From the NCBI RefSeq assembly GCF_040802235.1, contig NC_133161.1, forward strand, positions 106,409,001 through 106,473,000: 64,000 bases of DNA, written 5' to 3'. Source of the DNA: Manis javanica. Taxonomy: Eukaryota > Chordata > Mammalia > Pholidota > Manidae. Shown here in pieces: positions 23,876 to 35,989 of the stretch. Positions within the stretch are counted from its first letter, which is position 1, and every line of letters begins with the position of its first letter. Under the pieces are notes generated by a model. The model had not been told where the DNA came from, searched no databases, and saw nothing but the letters and a program-made list of their open reading frames with translations. The position numbers and the translations under genes were made by a program.

Positions 23876-23923
23876 AAAAAAAAATAAAAATAAAAAATAA
23901 AAAATAAAAACAAAAAAAACTAG
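23876..23923 (+). repeat. A-rich tail and right copy of the target-site duplication
   Basis: 23876-23914 is an A-rich tail with TAAAAA-type interruptions. AAAAACTAG at 23915-23923 repeats the nine bases at 16540-16548. The old L1 ORF2 resumes at 23924, so the whole block 16549-23914 is one insertion footprint. Confidence 0.8.
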
Positions 23924-24114
23924 CAATCAAGTATAGAGATATAAAAAAAGAATAAAGTATTATTGCCAATTAAATTTATTCCTAGAAATTAAGTGCAGCT
24001 TAATATTCATATTCGAAAAATATTCAACATCATTGGTTGTTCTAAACATGTTTTTAAAATATTCAACATCACTGGGGTTTTAAAACATGATCACAAATGC
24101 TTTAACAGTAAAGC
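23924..24114 (+). mobile_element. Old L1 ORF2 fragment (continues from 16548)
   Basis: 'gtatagagatataaaaaaag' and 'tgccaattaaatttattcct' follow on in L1 ORF2 order from the fragment ending at 16548 (the region before the 'gtgggatttatcccagg' motif). It is highly degenerate. Confidence 0.6.
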
Positions 24115-24534
24115 ATGATTCTCCTCCCCCTTAGCTTGGGCTGGACTTAAACTCCCTTCTAATCAGTGGGGAAAATGATAGCATCTGACTGTGGAGACTG
24201 GGTGGTAAGAAGCTCTGTGCAATCACTCATCGCTTTGCAGTGGTGATACTCAAGCAGATGTGAAAATCCCCACTGTTGGGAAACTGAGGCCCCCTGCCCA
24301 TGGCCCTGGGAGTCAGCCACCTGGGAAGTACGTCTTCCAGGCAAGACCACAGATGACAGTGACTGTGGCCTCATCTTTTCTGCAACCTCCTGGGAGACCC
24401 TGAGTCAGAATCACCACCCAGGGCCGTTCCTGGTTTTCTAACTCTCAGAAATTGTGTGAGAAAATAAGTAAGTGTTGTTTTAAGGTGCTAAATTTTGGGG
24501 TAATTTGTCACATGGCAATAGATAAACTTATACA
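24115..24534 (+). repeat. Unassigned ancient repeat
   Basis: The 3' part 'gttgttttaaggtgctaaat' to 'gcaatagataaacttata' is the ending of a common mammalian repeat type I cannot name. It interrupts the old L1. Confidence 0.45.
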
Positions 24535-25560
24535 CCATAATAATTTACAGAAGAGAAAAAATACATACAGAATCATTACAACAAATATAGAAAAAGCGTT
24601 TAATAAAATCAGTACCCATTAATGATTTTTCAAAAGTCTTAGCAAACATGAAATAGAAAAGAACAAACATCATGCTTTTTAAAAAAATTCAAGATGAACT
24701 TTTTTCTGGATTTATTGAAATATAATTGGCATGTAACACTGTGTAAGTTTAACGTGTATGATTGGATATATGTATATGTTCCAAATTACTACCACAACAA
24801 GGTTAGTTAACACATCTTTTGTCTCACATAGTTACCTTGTACAGGGGGGTGAGAAATTTAAGACCTATTCTCTTAGCAACTTTCAAGAATACAATACAGA
24901 TTGTTACATGCTGCACATGACATCCCCAGAACTTACTCATTTTATAATTGGAAGATTGTACCTTTTGACCACCTTCATTCATCATACTTAATAATAAATT
25001 ATTGCAAAGTTTCCCCCTGAAATCAGAAATAAGACAAAGATGACCACAATCACTTCTTCTGTTAAATACTGAATGGAGATTCTAGCCAGACAAGACAAAG
25101 CAATAAAATGTAAAAATATAATAGAGGAAGAAATAAAATGTCATTATTTACAGGCAAGAAATAAAATGTCATTATTTACAGGCAAATATTTATATTATAT
25201 ATAACTATTATATTTAATAAATTACATTAGCATCTCTGAATACAATGTCAATATACAAAAATCCATGGGAAAATTTCTGGCAGGTTTTATAAATTAGAAA
25301 TTCCAATTCTAAGTATTTGTACAAAACAGGAAATATATTCATCAAAGACAGAATTAAGGGAATGGAAATGAAAGCTACAGAGAATGCAGAAGATGTTTGT
25401 ATTACATATTTCCCATAAAGACCTGTATCCACATTGTATAAGGAACTATAAGCCAATAGTTGTTCACAGAAATCCAATTTTTCAAAACGGGAGTAAAACT
25501 TGATCAAGCACAATATCACAGGAGTTGATTTGATTTTTTTCCTCTTCCAGGGCTTCTTTT
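24535..25560 (+). mobile_element. Old L1 ORF2 fragment with an antisense L1 3' end inserted
   Basis: 24535-24680 ('aaatatagaaaaagcgttta') and 25010-25250 ('ctgaaatcagaaataagaca', 'gattctagccagacaagaca') are successive ORF2 segments in the correct order. Between them, 24690-24990 is an antisense L1 3' end ('tttattgaaatataattggc', 'acatgctgcacatgacatcc'). A perfect 28-bp tandem duplication occurs at 25129-25184. Confidence 0.65.
25129..25184 (+). repeat. Perfect 28-bp tandem duplication
   Basis: Unit 'agaaataaaatgtcatta...' at 25129-25156 is repeated without change at 25157-25184, inside an old, otherwise degenerate L1. The perfect match implies a recent event. Confidence 0.95.
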
Positions 25561-25860
25561 TTTCTCCCAATTTTATTGTGATATAATTGATATACTTCAC
25601 TATGTAAGTTTAAGGTGTACAGCATAACGGTTTGACTTTCAAATATTGTGAATGATTACTGCAGTAAGTTTAGTTAGCATCCATCATCTCATATAGAGGC
25701 AATAAAAAGAAAAAGCAAAACAAAGGAAAAAGTTTTTTTCTCCTTGTGATGAAAAGTCTTAGAATTTAATACCTTTCTTTTATATCATACAGCAGTGTCG
25801 GCTATAGTCATCATGCTGCGCATTACATTCCCTACAATTTATTTCTAAGAAAAACTTCTC
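25560..25860 (-). mobile_element. L1 3' end, minus strand
   Basis: 'attttattgtgatataattg' through 'gctgcgcattacattcccta' is an antisense L1 3' UTR of the same kind as 24690-24990. It carries an internal A/T-rich insertion at about 25700-25735. Confidence 0.7.
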
Positions 25861-26929
25861 TGGTATTGAACTAGAGGAATTATTCCTGTAAACAGTCTTT
25901 CCAGGGCTTCTTATACCCACACAATCTTCTAGGCTATTTGGAATGTTTTCCAGAACAAATCTGAGATATTATTATTAAGGTTCTCTTCTGTCTCTTTCAT
26001 TAGTTTTGTTCATAAGACCCTCTGTTCAGAGACTCTTCATTTGTGTTCCAATTTTCTTTTGTTGCCCATCCATTCAAATTTATTTTCTCTCTACCTGTAT
26101 AGGTCAGAATTTTGGCATCTCTGAAGGGGTAAAACGCCAGCAAGGAGCTCAAAAACATAGGTGTTTGGATAAATGTGGGGAGGGTTGGTTCTTAGGCTTT
26201 CTGGACATAGAGAGACAATCCTCTGATAATCGCCTAACAAATAAGAACTCAGCTGAATGCTATATTTCCCTTTAATCTGGTAACGTCATCAGCATAAGGG
26301 GATCACTTTCCCTAACACACACCCTTTCCCCAGCCAGTCTACTGGTCAAGAAATCTTGGGTATCCCTAAAATATGAGCCTTCCCAGGGTCTCCCCTGAGA
26401 CAAACCTTCTTTCTCCCTGACTCTTGGGCCCAAGTTTGTATCCTGGGACCACAGATCCCCTGGAGCTCTTGGCCACAATTTTACCCTCCAGGTGTGTTGC
26501 TTGTGCAAGCACAGAGTCTAACAGATAATGTTATACATGTGTGTTTAGGCTTCCATCTTCCTAAGTATCTTCCATGACAAAAGCTGACCTTTAAGTGCAG
26601 ATTGATGCTACTCATTAGCTACATTCACCCAACTGAAGCTTTTCTCTCCATTCCCCATAGGTGACACAACCATCCACAACCCAGTCAACACTAAAGCCAA
26701 GAGCTTGCTGCCACTCCCAGAATGCCAGTAGAAGATTTAATGCAAAATGATCTTAAATGAGTGGACTCTTGGGGCCTCCTCCAGGAGTACAGCCCATCCT
26801 AGATCTCACACTTTTACCTTACTGTTCTGTCCGTCTAGTTTTTGAAATGCCCTGAGCAGAACTAAAGCACATTCTAGTATCTGCTTAGTTTTGTTTCTAA
26901 GAATTTGAGAAGGTCACTATTACTGACTT
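25861..26929. other. Unassigned DNA, no gene seen
   Basis: Open frames at 26006-26275 (plus) and 26272-26508 (minus) have no recognisable domains. I see no repeat family or RNA gene here. Confidence 0.4.
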
Positions 26930-27110
26930 TTTAAATTGTGGTTATATACATGTAAAAAATAAAATTTGCCTGTTCAACTATTTTTACATACATAATTCAG
27001 TGATACTGACTATATTTATAATGTTATAAAACCACCACCACCACCTATTTCCAAAATATTTCCATTATCCCAAGTAGCAATTATTCTACTCATTAATCTC
27101 TGACTGGTTT
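26930..27110 (-). mobile_element. Old L1 3' UTR fragment, minus strand
   Basis: 'aattgtggttatatacatgt', 'ttcaactatttttacataca' and 'aaaccaccaccaccacctat' follow the pattern of antisense L1M 3' ends. Confidence 0.6.
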
Positions 27111-27539
27111 TAATGATGAAAGTTTCATTTTCTGGGTTACTAATTTGAGATAAGTTAGATTCGTTAGATTCATTGAGAGCCTTTTTTTTTCATATCTGAA
27201 GTTTCATTACAGGATACTTCTCTTGGGGAGGAAAGAATCACAAATAATTCCAAACCTGGTCTAGTGGCTTAACTGTTCTGGAATTAACCTTATTGTCTTT
27301 AGAAGCATTAGATCTCCAAACCCACTACATCCTCTATTTCATGAAAAGTTTCCTTGGACACCATAAGTTGTGTTCTACCCAGGGGCACAGATACAAAACA
27401 GGTTGAGAGGATGGTCCGGGAAAAATATCTCATGGCATCCCAGCAATGCCACTCAGCCACTACCACACACATATGCCCCTTTGGTAACATTTCGCTACCC
27501 CAGGTGGTGTGACACAGGTCCGAGGACAGAGTAGAATAT

Positions 27540-27564
27540 ACACACACACAAACAAACAAAAAAA
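27540..27564 (+). repeat. Short (CA)n/(CAAA)n microsatellite
   Basis: 'acacacacacaaacaaacaa' lies directly before the partial L1 that starts at about 27565. Confidence 0.85.
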
Positions 27565-28996
27565 AGATACTACGAAAAAAGAGAACTACAGAGCAATATC
27601 CCTGATGAACATAAATGCAAAAATACTCAACAAAATTTTAGCAGACTGAATTAAAAAATACATCAAAAAGATCACTCATACGACCAGGTGGGATTTATTT
27701 AACTCAGGGATGCGAGGATGGTACAATATCCACAAATCAACCAATGTGATACACCACATTAACAAAAGGAAGGATAAAAGCAACATGATCATCTCAATAG
27801 ATGCCAAAAAAGCATTTGACAAAATTCAACATCCATTCATGATATAAAGAAAAACTCTCAAGGCAATGGGTATAAAGGGAACAACATCATTATTATAAAG
27901 GCCATTTATGACAAACCCACAGCCAGCACCATACTCAATAGCAAGAAGCTGAAAGCTTTTCCTCTAAGATCAGGAACGAGACAAGGATGCCCACTCTCAC
28001 CACTTTTATTCAACATAGTACTAAAAGCCCTAGCCATGGCCATCAGACAAGATAAAGAGATAAAAGGCATCCAAATTGGTAAGGAAGAAGTAAAACTGTC
28101 ACTATTTGCAGATGGCATGATATTACATACATAAAACCCTAAGACTCCACCAAAACCTATTAGAGCTAATAACTGGATTCAGCAAAGTTGCAGGATACAA
28201 ACTCAATATACAGAAATCTGCTGCATTCCTACATATAACAAACTAGCAGAAATAAAAATCAAGAAAAAATTTCTTTTACAATTGCATCAAAAAGAATAAA
28301 ATACCTAGGAATAAACCTAATAGAGGAAGTGAAAGACCTGTGCTCTAAAAACTATAAGATACTGGTGAAAGAAATTGAGGAAGACATCTATAGACATCTA
28401 TCCCATGCTCATGCATAGGAAAATTAATATTTTCAAAATGGCCATCCTGCCTAAAGCAATTTATATATTTAATGCAATCCTTATCAAAATACCAACAGCA
28501 TTTTCCAGTATACTAGAACAAACAATCCTAAAATTATATGGATCCACAAAAGATCCTGAATAGTGAAAGCAATCTTGAAAAAGAACAAAGATTCTGATTT
28601 CAAGCTACACTACAAAGTTACAATGATTAAAACAGTATTATACTAGCACAAGAACAGACCCATAAGTCAATGGAACAGACTAGAGAGCCCAAAAGAACCC
28701 CACACATCCACAGTCAATTAATATATGACAAAGGAGTCATGAATATACAGTGGAGAAAAGACAGCCTTTTCAATAAGTGATGTTGGGGAAACTGGGCAGC
28801 TACATGTAATAGAATGAAACTAGAGGGCTGTCTAACTCCATACACAGAAGTATACTCTTAAATGGGTTAAAGACCTAAATGTAAGACATGATGTCATAAA
28901 ACTCTAAGAAGAAAATATAAGCAAAACTCACATGAACATCAACATGAAAAATTTCTTTATGGATACATCTCTACAGGCAAGGGGAACTTCTAAGTA
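27565..28996 (+). mobile_element. Partial L1 (ORF2 reverse-transcriptase region)
   Basis: Collinear with 19440-20850 of L1-A, from 'agagaactacagagcaatat' to 'gatacatctctacaggcaag'. It is truncated at both ends relative to a full L1. Many frameshifts are present. The catalytic FADD motif reads FADG at about 28104-28115 (GAY to GGC), so even the active site is lost. The open frame 28375-28563 is a piece of ORF2. Confidence 0.9.
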
Positions 28997-29270
28997 ACCA
29001 AAATTGTTTGAAGATGAAATAGAAGATCTTAGTATTCCTGTATATATAAAGAAATTAAACTACATTTAAAAATATTCCAACAAATAAAACAACAGGTTCA
29101 AAATATCTTCCAGAAGTGTTCTACAAACTTTCAAAGAGTAGATTGTTCCAACTTTAAAAACTTTTTCCAGAAAACAGAGAAAGAGGAAATACTCATAGTT
29201 CATGCTATAAAGCCAATATAACTTTATAATTAAATCAGAAATGGACTCTATAAAAATGAAAAATTCAGAC
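28997..29270 (+). mobile_element. Old L1 ORF2 fragment
   Basis: 'tctacaaactttcaaagagt' and 'cagaaaacagagaaagagga' correspond to an early reverse-transcriptase segment of a much older L1. Order along ORF2 is reversed relative to 27565-28996, so it is a separate element. Confidence 0.6.
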
Positions 29271-30282
29271 AGGGGCTCAAGATAGCAGCATGAGTAGGGC
29301 AGTGGAAATTCCCTCTTAAAACCATATATGTTTTTGAAAATACAACAAATACAACTACTCCTAGAAGAGAGACCAGAAGATACAGTACAACAGCCAGGCT
29401 ACATCTACATCTGCAAGAACTCAGCACCTCACGAACAGGGTAAGATCCAAAACCATGATCCAGAGGGACCTGAGCACTCCCCCACCCCAGACCTTCAGTG
29501 GGAGGAAAAGAATCAGAGTGGAGAGGACGTGGAAGCAAAGGACTGCCAAATACTCAGCCCTAGTAATCTGCCCTGGGAGCACAGACACACATTGCATGGT
29601 GTGCTGGATATTAGAGAAATGGAAAGGTAAAATCCAAGGAGACTGTGAGCGGGTCCCCCTGGCCAGCTCCCCTGGGACAAAAGAAAAGCAGGCACTTTTT
29701 AAAAGTCTTAAGGGACAAGGGCTTAACAGCTGGACAAAATTTTCCTGGCACACTCACCCCAGCAGGCTGGGAATCTTAAGGAACTTCAGGAACCCAACCC
29801 CTGGGGAGTAATGCACCCCTGAAGCCCCTCACAGGAATAAGCAGCCTACCATTCATTGCCCCCAGCAGGTGCTGTAGCTGACCCACCACAGCTGCAGAGC
29901 AGCTGGAGAACAGCCCCTTCACAGCAACCACACAAAGTCTTCTTGCAGGATGCACCTAACCAGGACAGACCCAGAGGATGCTGCCGGCATGCAACTGCCT
30001 GGCACAGACAGAGGAAGCTGGAGCAAGGTCCAGAAGGCATGAAGGGGTGCTGTTCTCACAGGAGAACACAATTGGTGAGCCTGTGACACCCTGCATGGCT
30101 CTAGGCTATCCTGAGGGCTGCCCTGCCCACAGCAGCTCAGGAGATTATCCCAGAGAATGCTCCCTGTGTGCAGATAACTGACACAGGCAGCGGAGAAGGG
30201 CAAGGTGACCAGCAAGTAGGAAGGGATGGTGTTCTCCCATGTGACACACACACACCACTTGCCTGCAACCACTTCTATCATC

Positions 30283-31383
30283 ACAAAAAAGCAGAAGAAC
30301 ATGGTCCAGTCAAAAATCACTCAGAGAACCCCAGAGAGAGGGCCTGGTGATATAGATATAACCAATCTTCCTGAAAAATAATTCAAAATAAAGGTTATAA
30401 CCATGCTGATGGACCTTCAGAGAAATATGCAAGAGCTAAGGGATGAAGTCTAGAGGGAGACAACAGAAATGAAACAATCGATAGAAGGTCTTAAGAGCAG
30501 ACTGGACGAGGTGCAAGACACTGTTTATGGAATAGAAATCAGAGAACAGGAATACAGAGAAGCCGAGTCAAAGAGGGATAAAAGGATCTCTAGAAATGAA
30601 AGAATATTAAGAGAACTGTGTGACCAATCCAAACAGAACAACAGTCGCATTATAGGGGTACCAGAAGAAAAAGAGAGAGAAAAAGGGATAGAGAGTGTCT
30701 TTGAAGAAATAACTGCTGAAAACTTCCCCAAGCTGGGGAAGGAAATAGTCTCTCAGACCATGGAAGACCACAGAACTCCCAACACAGGGACCCAAGGAGG
30801 ACAACACCAAGACATAATAATTAAAATGGCAAAGACCAAAGACAAGGAGACAGTATTAAAGGCAGCCAGAGAGAGAGAAAAGATTACCTACAAAGGAAAA
30901 CCCATCAGGCTATCATCAGACTTCTCAACAGAAACCATAAAGGCCAGAAGAGAATGGCATGATATATTTAATGCAATAAAACACAAGGGCCTTGAACCAA
31001 GAATACTGTATCAGGGACGATTATCATTTAAATTTGAAGGAGGGATTAAATAATCTCCAAACAAGCAAAAGTTGTAGGAATTTGCCTCCCACAAACCACC
31101 TCTACAGGGTATTTTAAATGGACTGCTCTAGATAGAAGCACTCCTGAGGCTAAATAGATGGCACCAGAGAAAGTAAAACCACAGCAAAGAAGGCAGACCA
31201 ACCAAATACTAAATAAAGGCAAAAAAATAAAATCAACTATCCACAAAAGCAGTCAAAGGAAACACAAAAGAATACAGAATCAAACAACTAACATATAAAG
31301 AATGGAGGAGGAATAATAAGAAGGGAGAGAAATAAAGAATCATCAGACTGTGTTTATAATAGCTTAATAAGAGAGTTAAGTTA
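30283..31383 (+). pseudogene. L1 ORF1, broken
   Basis: By alignment with L1-A the start codon position (30283-30285) reads ACA instead of ATG. In-frame stops appear early (a TAA near 30378 and a TAG near 30451). The longest open block is 30469-31053, with the second half of the coiled coil, the RRM region ('NNSRIIGVPEEKE') and the C-terminal domain ('FSTETIKARREWHDIFN'). TAA at 31051-31053 replaces a CAA codon of L1-A, so the last ~110 codons are lost. It has a single copy of the 11-residue unit duplicated in L1-A. Confidence 0.9.
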
Positions 31384-31445
31384 GGTTGTTATATAGTAAA
31401 GAAGCTACCCTTGAACCTTTGGTAACCACAAATCCAAAGCCTGCA

Positions 31446-34400
31446 ATGACAATAAGTACATAGCTAGCGATAATCACCCTAAATGTAAATGGACTGAATG
31501 CACCAATCAAAAGACACAAAGTAACAGAATGGGTAAAAAAGCAAGACCCATATATATGATGCTTACAAGAACTCATCTCAAACCCAAAGACATACACAGA
31601 CTAAAAGTCAAGGGGTGGAAAAAGATATTTCATGCAAACAATAGTGAGAAAAAAGCAGGTGTTGCAGTACTTGTATGAGACAAAATAGACTTCAAAACAA
31701 AGAAAGTAACAAGAGATAAAGAAAGACACTACATAATGATAAAGGGAACAGTCCACAAAGAGGATATAACCATTATAAATATATATGCACCCAATATAGG
31801 AGCACCAACATATGTGAAACAAATACTAACAGAATTAAAGGAGGAAATAGAATGCAATGCATTAGTTCTAAGAGACTTCAGCACACCACTCACTTCAAAG
31901 GACAGATCTACCAGAGACAAAATAGGTAAGGACACAGAGGCACTGAACAACACGCTAAAACAGATGGACCTAATAGACATCTACAGAACTCTATACCCAA
32001 AAGCAGCAGGATACACATTCTTCTCAATTGCACATGGAACATTTTCCAGAATAGACCATATACTAGGCCATAAAAAGAGCCTCAGTAAATTCAAAAAGAT
32101 TGAAATTCTGCCAACCAACTTCTCAGATCACAAAGGTATAAAACTAGAACTAAATTGTACAAAGAAAGCAAAAAGGTCCACAAACACATGGAGGCTTAAC
32201 AACATGCTCCTAAATAATCAATGGATCAATGACCAAATTAAAACAGAGATCAAGCAATACATGGAGACAAATGACAACAACAGCACAAAGCCCCACCTTC
32301 TGTGGGACACAGTGAAGGCAGTTCTAAGAGGAAAGTATATACCAATCCAGGCCTATTTAAAGAAGGAAGAATAATCCCAAATCAATAGTCTAAAGTCACA
32401 ATTATTGAAACTGTAAAAAGAAGAACAAATGAGCCCCAAAATCAGCAGAAGAAGGGACATAATAAAGATAAGAGAAGAAATAAATAAAATTGAGAAGAAT
32501 AAAATAGAAAAAAATCAATGAAACCAAGAGCTGGTTCTTTGAGAAAATAAACAAAATACATAAACCTCTAGCCAGACTTACCAAGAGAAAAAGAGAATCT
32601 ATACACATAGACAGAATCAGAAACAAGAAAAGGAAAAATCTCAATGGGCCCCACAGAAATACAAAGAATTATAAGAGAATACTATGAAAATCCATATGCT
32701 AACAAACTGGATAACCTAGAAGAAATGGATAACTTCCTAGAAAAATACAACCTTCCAAGACTGACCAAGGACAAAACACAAAATCTAAACAAACCAATTA
32801 CCAACAACAAAATTGAATTAGTAATCAAAAAACTATCCAACAAAAAAACCCCCAGGCCAGATGGATTCACCGCTGAATTTTATCAGACACATAGAGAAAC
32901 ATAATGGCCATACTCCTTAAAGTTTTCCAAAAAATAGAACAGGATGGAATACTTCCAAACTCATTCTATACAGCCAGCATCACTCTAATACCAAAATCCA
33001 GCAAAGACAACACAAAAAAAGAAAATTACAGACCAATATCCTGATGAACATAGATGCAAAAATACTCAACAAAATATTAGCAAACCGAATTCAAAAATAC
33101 ACCAAGAGGATCATACACCATGATCAAGTGTGATTCATCCCAGGGATGCAAGGATGGTACAATATTTGAAAATCCATCAACATCATCCACCACATCAACA
33201 AAGAGAAGGACAAAAGCCATAATCGTCTCCATAGGCACTGAAAAAGCATTCCACAAAATTCAACATCCATTCAGGATAAAAACTCTTAATAAAATGGGTA
33301 TAGAGGGCAAGTACCTGAACACAATAAAGGCCATATATGACAAACCCACTGCCAACATCATACTTAACAGCAAGAAGCTGAAAGCTTTTCACCTAAGATC
33401 CGGAAGAAGACAGGGATGCCCACTCTCCTCACTGCTATTCAACATAGTACTGGAGGTCCTAGCCATGGCAATCAGACAAAGCAAAGAAATACAAGGCATC
33501 CAGACTGGTAAAGAAGAATTCAAACTGTCACTATTTGCAGATGACATGATATTGTACATAAAAAACCCTAAAGACTCCACTCCAAAACTACTAGAATATC
33601 TGAATTCAGCAAAGTTGCAGGATATAAAATTAATACACAGAAATCTTTTGCTTTCCTATACACTAACGATGAACTTCCAGAAAGAGAAATCAGGAAAACA
33701 ATCCCATTCACAATTGCATCAAAAAGAATAAAATACCTAGGAATAAACCTAACCAAGGAAGTGAAAGACCTATACCCTGAAAACTACAAGACACTCTTAA
33801 GAGAAATTAAAGAGGATACTAACAAATCTAAACTCATCCCATGCTCTTGGCTAGGAAGAATTAATATTGTCAAAATGGCCATCCTGCCTAAAGCAATCTA
33901 CAGATTTAATGCAATCTCTATGAAAACACGAATAGCATTCTTCAACGAACTGGAACAAATAGTTTTAAAATTATATAGGAACCACAAAAGATGAATAGTC
34001 AAAGCAATCCTGAGAAGTAAAAATAAAGCAGGCGGAAATCTCACTTCCCAACTTCAAACTCTACTACAAAGCCACAGTAATCAAGACAATTTGGTACTGG
34101 CACAAGAACAGAGCCACAGACCAGTGGAACAGAATAGAGACTCCAGAAGTTAACCGAAACATATATGGTCAATTAATATACAATAAAGGAGCCATGGACA
34201 TACAAAGGGGAAATGACAGCCTCTTCAACAGCTGGTGTTGGTAAAACTGAACAGCTACATGTAAGAGAATGAAACTGGATCACTGTCTAACCCCATATAC
34301 AAAAGTAAATTTGAAATGGATCAAAGACCTGAATGTAAGTCATGAAACCATAAAACTCTTAGAAAAAAACATAGGCAAAAATCTCTTGGACATAAACATG

Positions 34401-35264
34401 AACAACTTCTTCATGAACATACCTCATGTTCATGAGGCAAGGGAAACAAAAGCAAAAATGAATGAGTGGGACTATATCAAGCTGAAAAGCTTCTGTACAG
34501 CAAAGGACACCACCAACAGAACAAAAAGGCACCCTACAGTATGGGAGAATATATTCATAAGTGACATATCCAATAAAGGGTTGATATCCAAAATATATAA
34601 AGAGCTCATGCCCCTGAACAAACAAAAAGCAAATTATCCAATAAAAAAATGGTCAGAGGAGCTGAACAGATAGTTGTCCAAAGAAGAAATTCAGATGGCC
34701 AACAGACACATGAAAAGATGCTCCACATCACTAGTCATCAGAGAAATGCAAATTAAAACCACAATGAGATATCACCTCACACCAGTAAGGATCTCCACCA
34801 TCCTAAAGACAAACAACAACAAATGTTGGTGAGGCTGTGGAGAAAGGGGAACCCTCCTACACTGCTGGTGGGAATGTAAATTAGTTCAACCATTGTGGAA
34901 AGCAGTAAGGAGGTTCCTCAAAAAGCTCAAAATAGAAATACCATTTGACCCAGGAATTCCACTCCTAGGAATTTACACTACGAATGCAGCAGCCCATTTT
35001 GAAAAAGACATATGCACCCCTATGTTTATCGCAGAACTATTTACAATAGCCAAGAACTGGAAGCAATCTAAGTGTCCATCAGTAGATGAATGAATAAAGA
35101 AGATGTGGTACATATACACAATGGAATATTATTCAGCCATAAGAAGGAAACAAATCCAACCATTTGCAACAACATGGATGGAGCTAGAGGGTATTATGCT
35201 CAGTGAAATAAACCAGGCTGAGAAAGACAAGTACCAAATGATTTCACTCACATATGGAGTATAA
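31446..35264 (+). pseudogene. L1 ORF2, broken
   Basis: The start ATG at 31446 is followed by TAG as the sixth codon. The endonuclease is best preserved at 31736-32374, but the usual GDFN motif reads RDFS, so the Asn that helps bind the metal/phosphate is changed; SDH is intact. Reverse-transcriptase blocks are at 32644-32904 and 33120-33731, with FADD intact near 33531-33545. The C-terminus is at 34269-35093 and the natural stop is TAA at 35262-35264. Numerous one-base indels separate the blocks. It encodes no functional enzyme. Confidence 0.92.
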
Positions 35265-35602
35265 GAACAAAGAAACAACTGAAGGAGCAAAACAGCAGCA
35301 GACTCACAGAACCCAAGAATGGACTAACAGTACCAAAGAGAACGGGACTGGTGAGGGGGGGTGGGAAGGGGGGGATAAGGGGGGTGGAAAAAGGTAGGGG
35401 GCATTATGATTAGCATGTATAATGAGGAGGGGGCACGGGGATGGCTGTACAACACAGAGATGACAAGTAGTGACTCTATAGCATCTTACTATTGCTGATG
35501 GACAGAGACTGCAATGGGGTATGTTGGGGAGACTTGGTGATGGGGGAGTCTAGTAAACATAATGTTCCTCATGTAAGTGTAGATTAATGATATCAAAAAA
35601 AG

Positions 35603-35989
35603 ACTAGATAAAGAATATAGTATAACATTTAGTAAAAATGATATATATGTTGTATATATTCATATATATATATGTATACATCCCTAAGTAGAACAAACCT
35701 AACATATCCCTAAATAGAACATAACTCTATTAATGTTAAAGGCAATAAAACACTAAACACAAAATTCAGGACAGTTTGTACCTGAGGGTTTGTGTGGGAC
35801 CCAGAGTTAAGCAGTGGATTATAAGAAGAAATAATCACATAGATATTTACAAAGCACTGGATATGTATATGTTCAAGTACCTAAATGGGTTACATATTTA
35901 TTTTATTACTGTGGTTTTTTACTTCCATTAATTTTTCAGTTACTTTTTTTATCATACTCTGATACAAGAAACATACTTCTGGTATTTGC
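35603..35989. other. AT-rich spacer with (TA)n microsatellite
   Basis: 35638-35680 is a TA-rich simple repeat ('catatatatatatgtataca'). The rest is unassigned. Confidence 0.6.

Larger units (their letters stand above)
29271..35602 (+). mobile_element. Near-full-length L1 with long 5' UTR (L1-B)
   Basis: Starts 'aggggctcaagatagcagc', the same 5' end type as L1-A. It has a GC-richer 5' UTR of about 1.0 kb (29271-30282), ORF1 (about 30283-31383), ORF2 (31446-35264), a 3' UTR with a G-rich tract (about 35340-35450) and a short A-tail at about 35595-35602. The same 3' UTR type as L1-A ('aagtgtagattaatgatatc') places both in the younger subfamily of this window. It is more decayed than L1-A. I did not find a clear target-site duplication. 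Confidence 0.93.
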
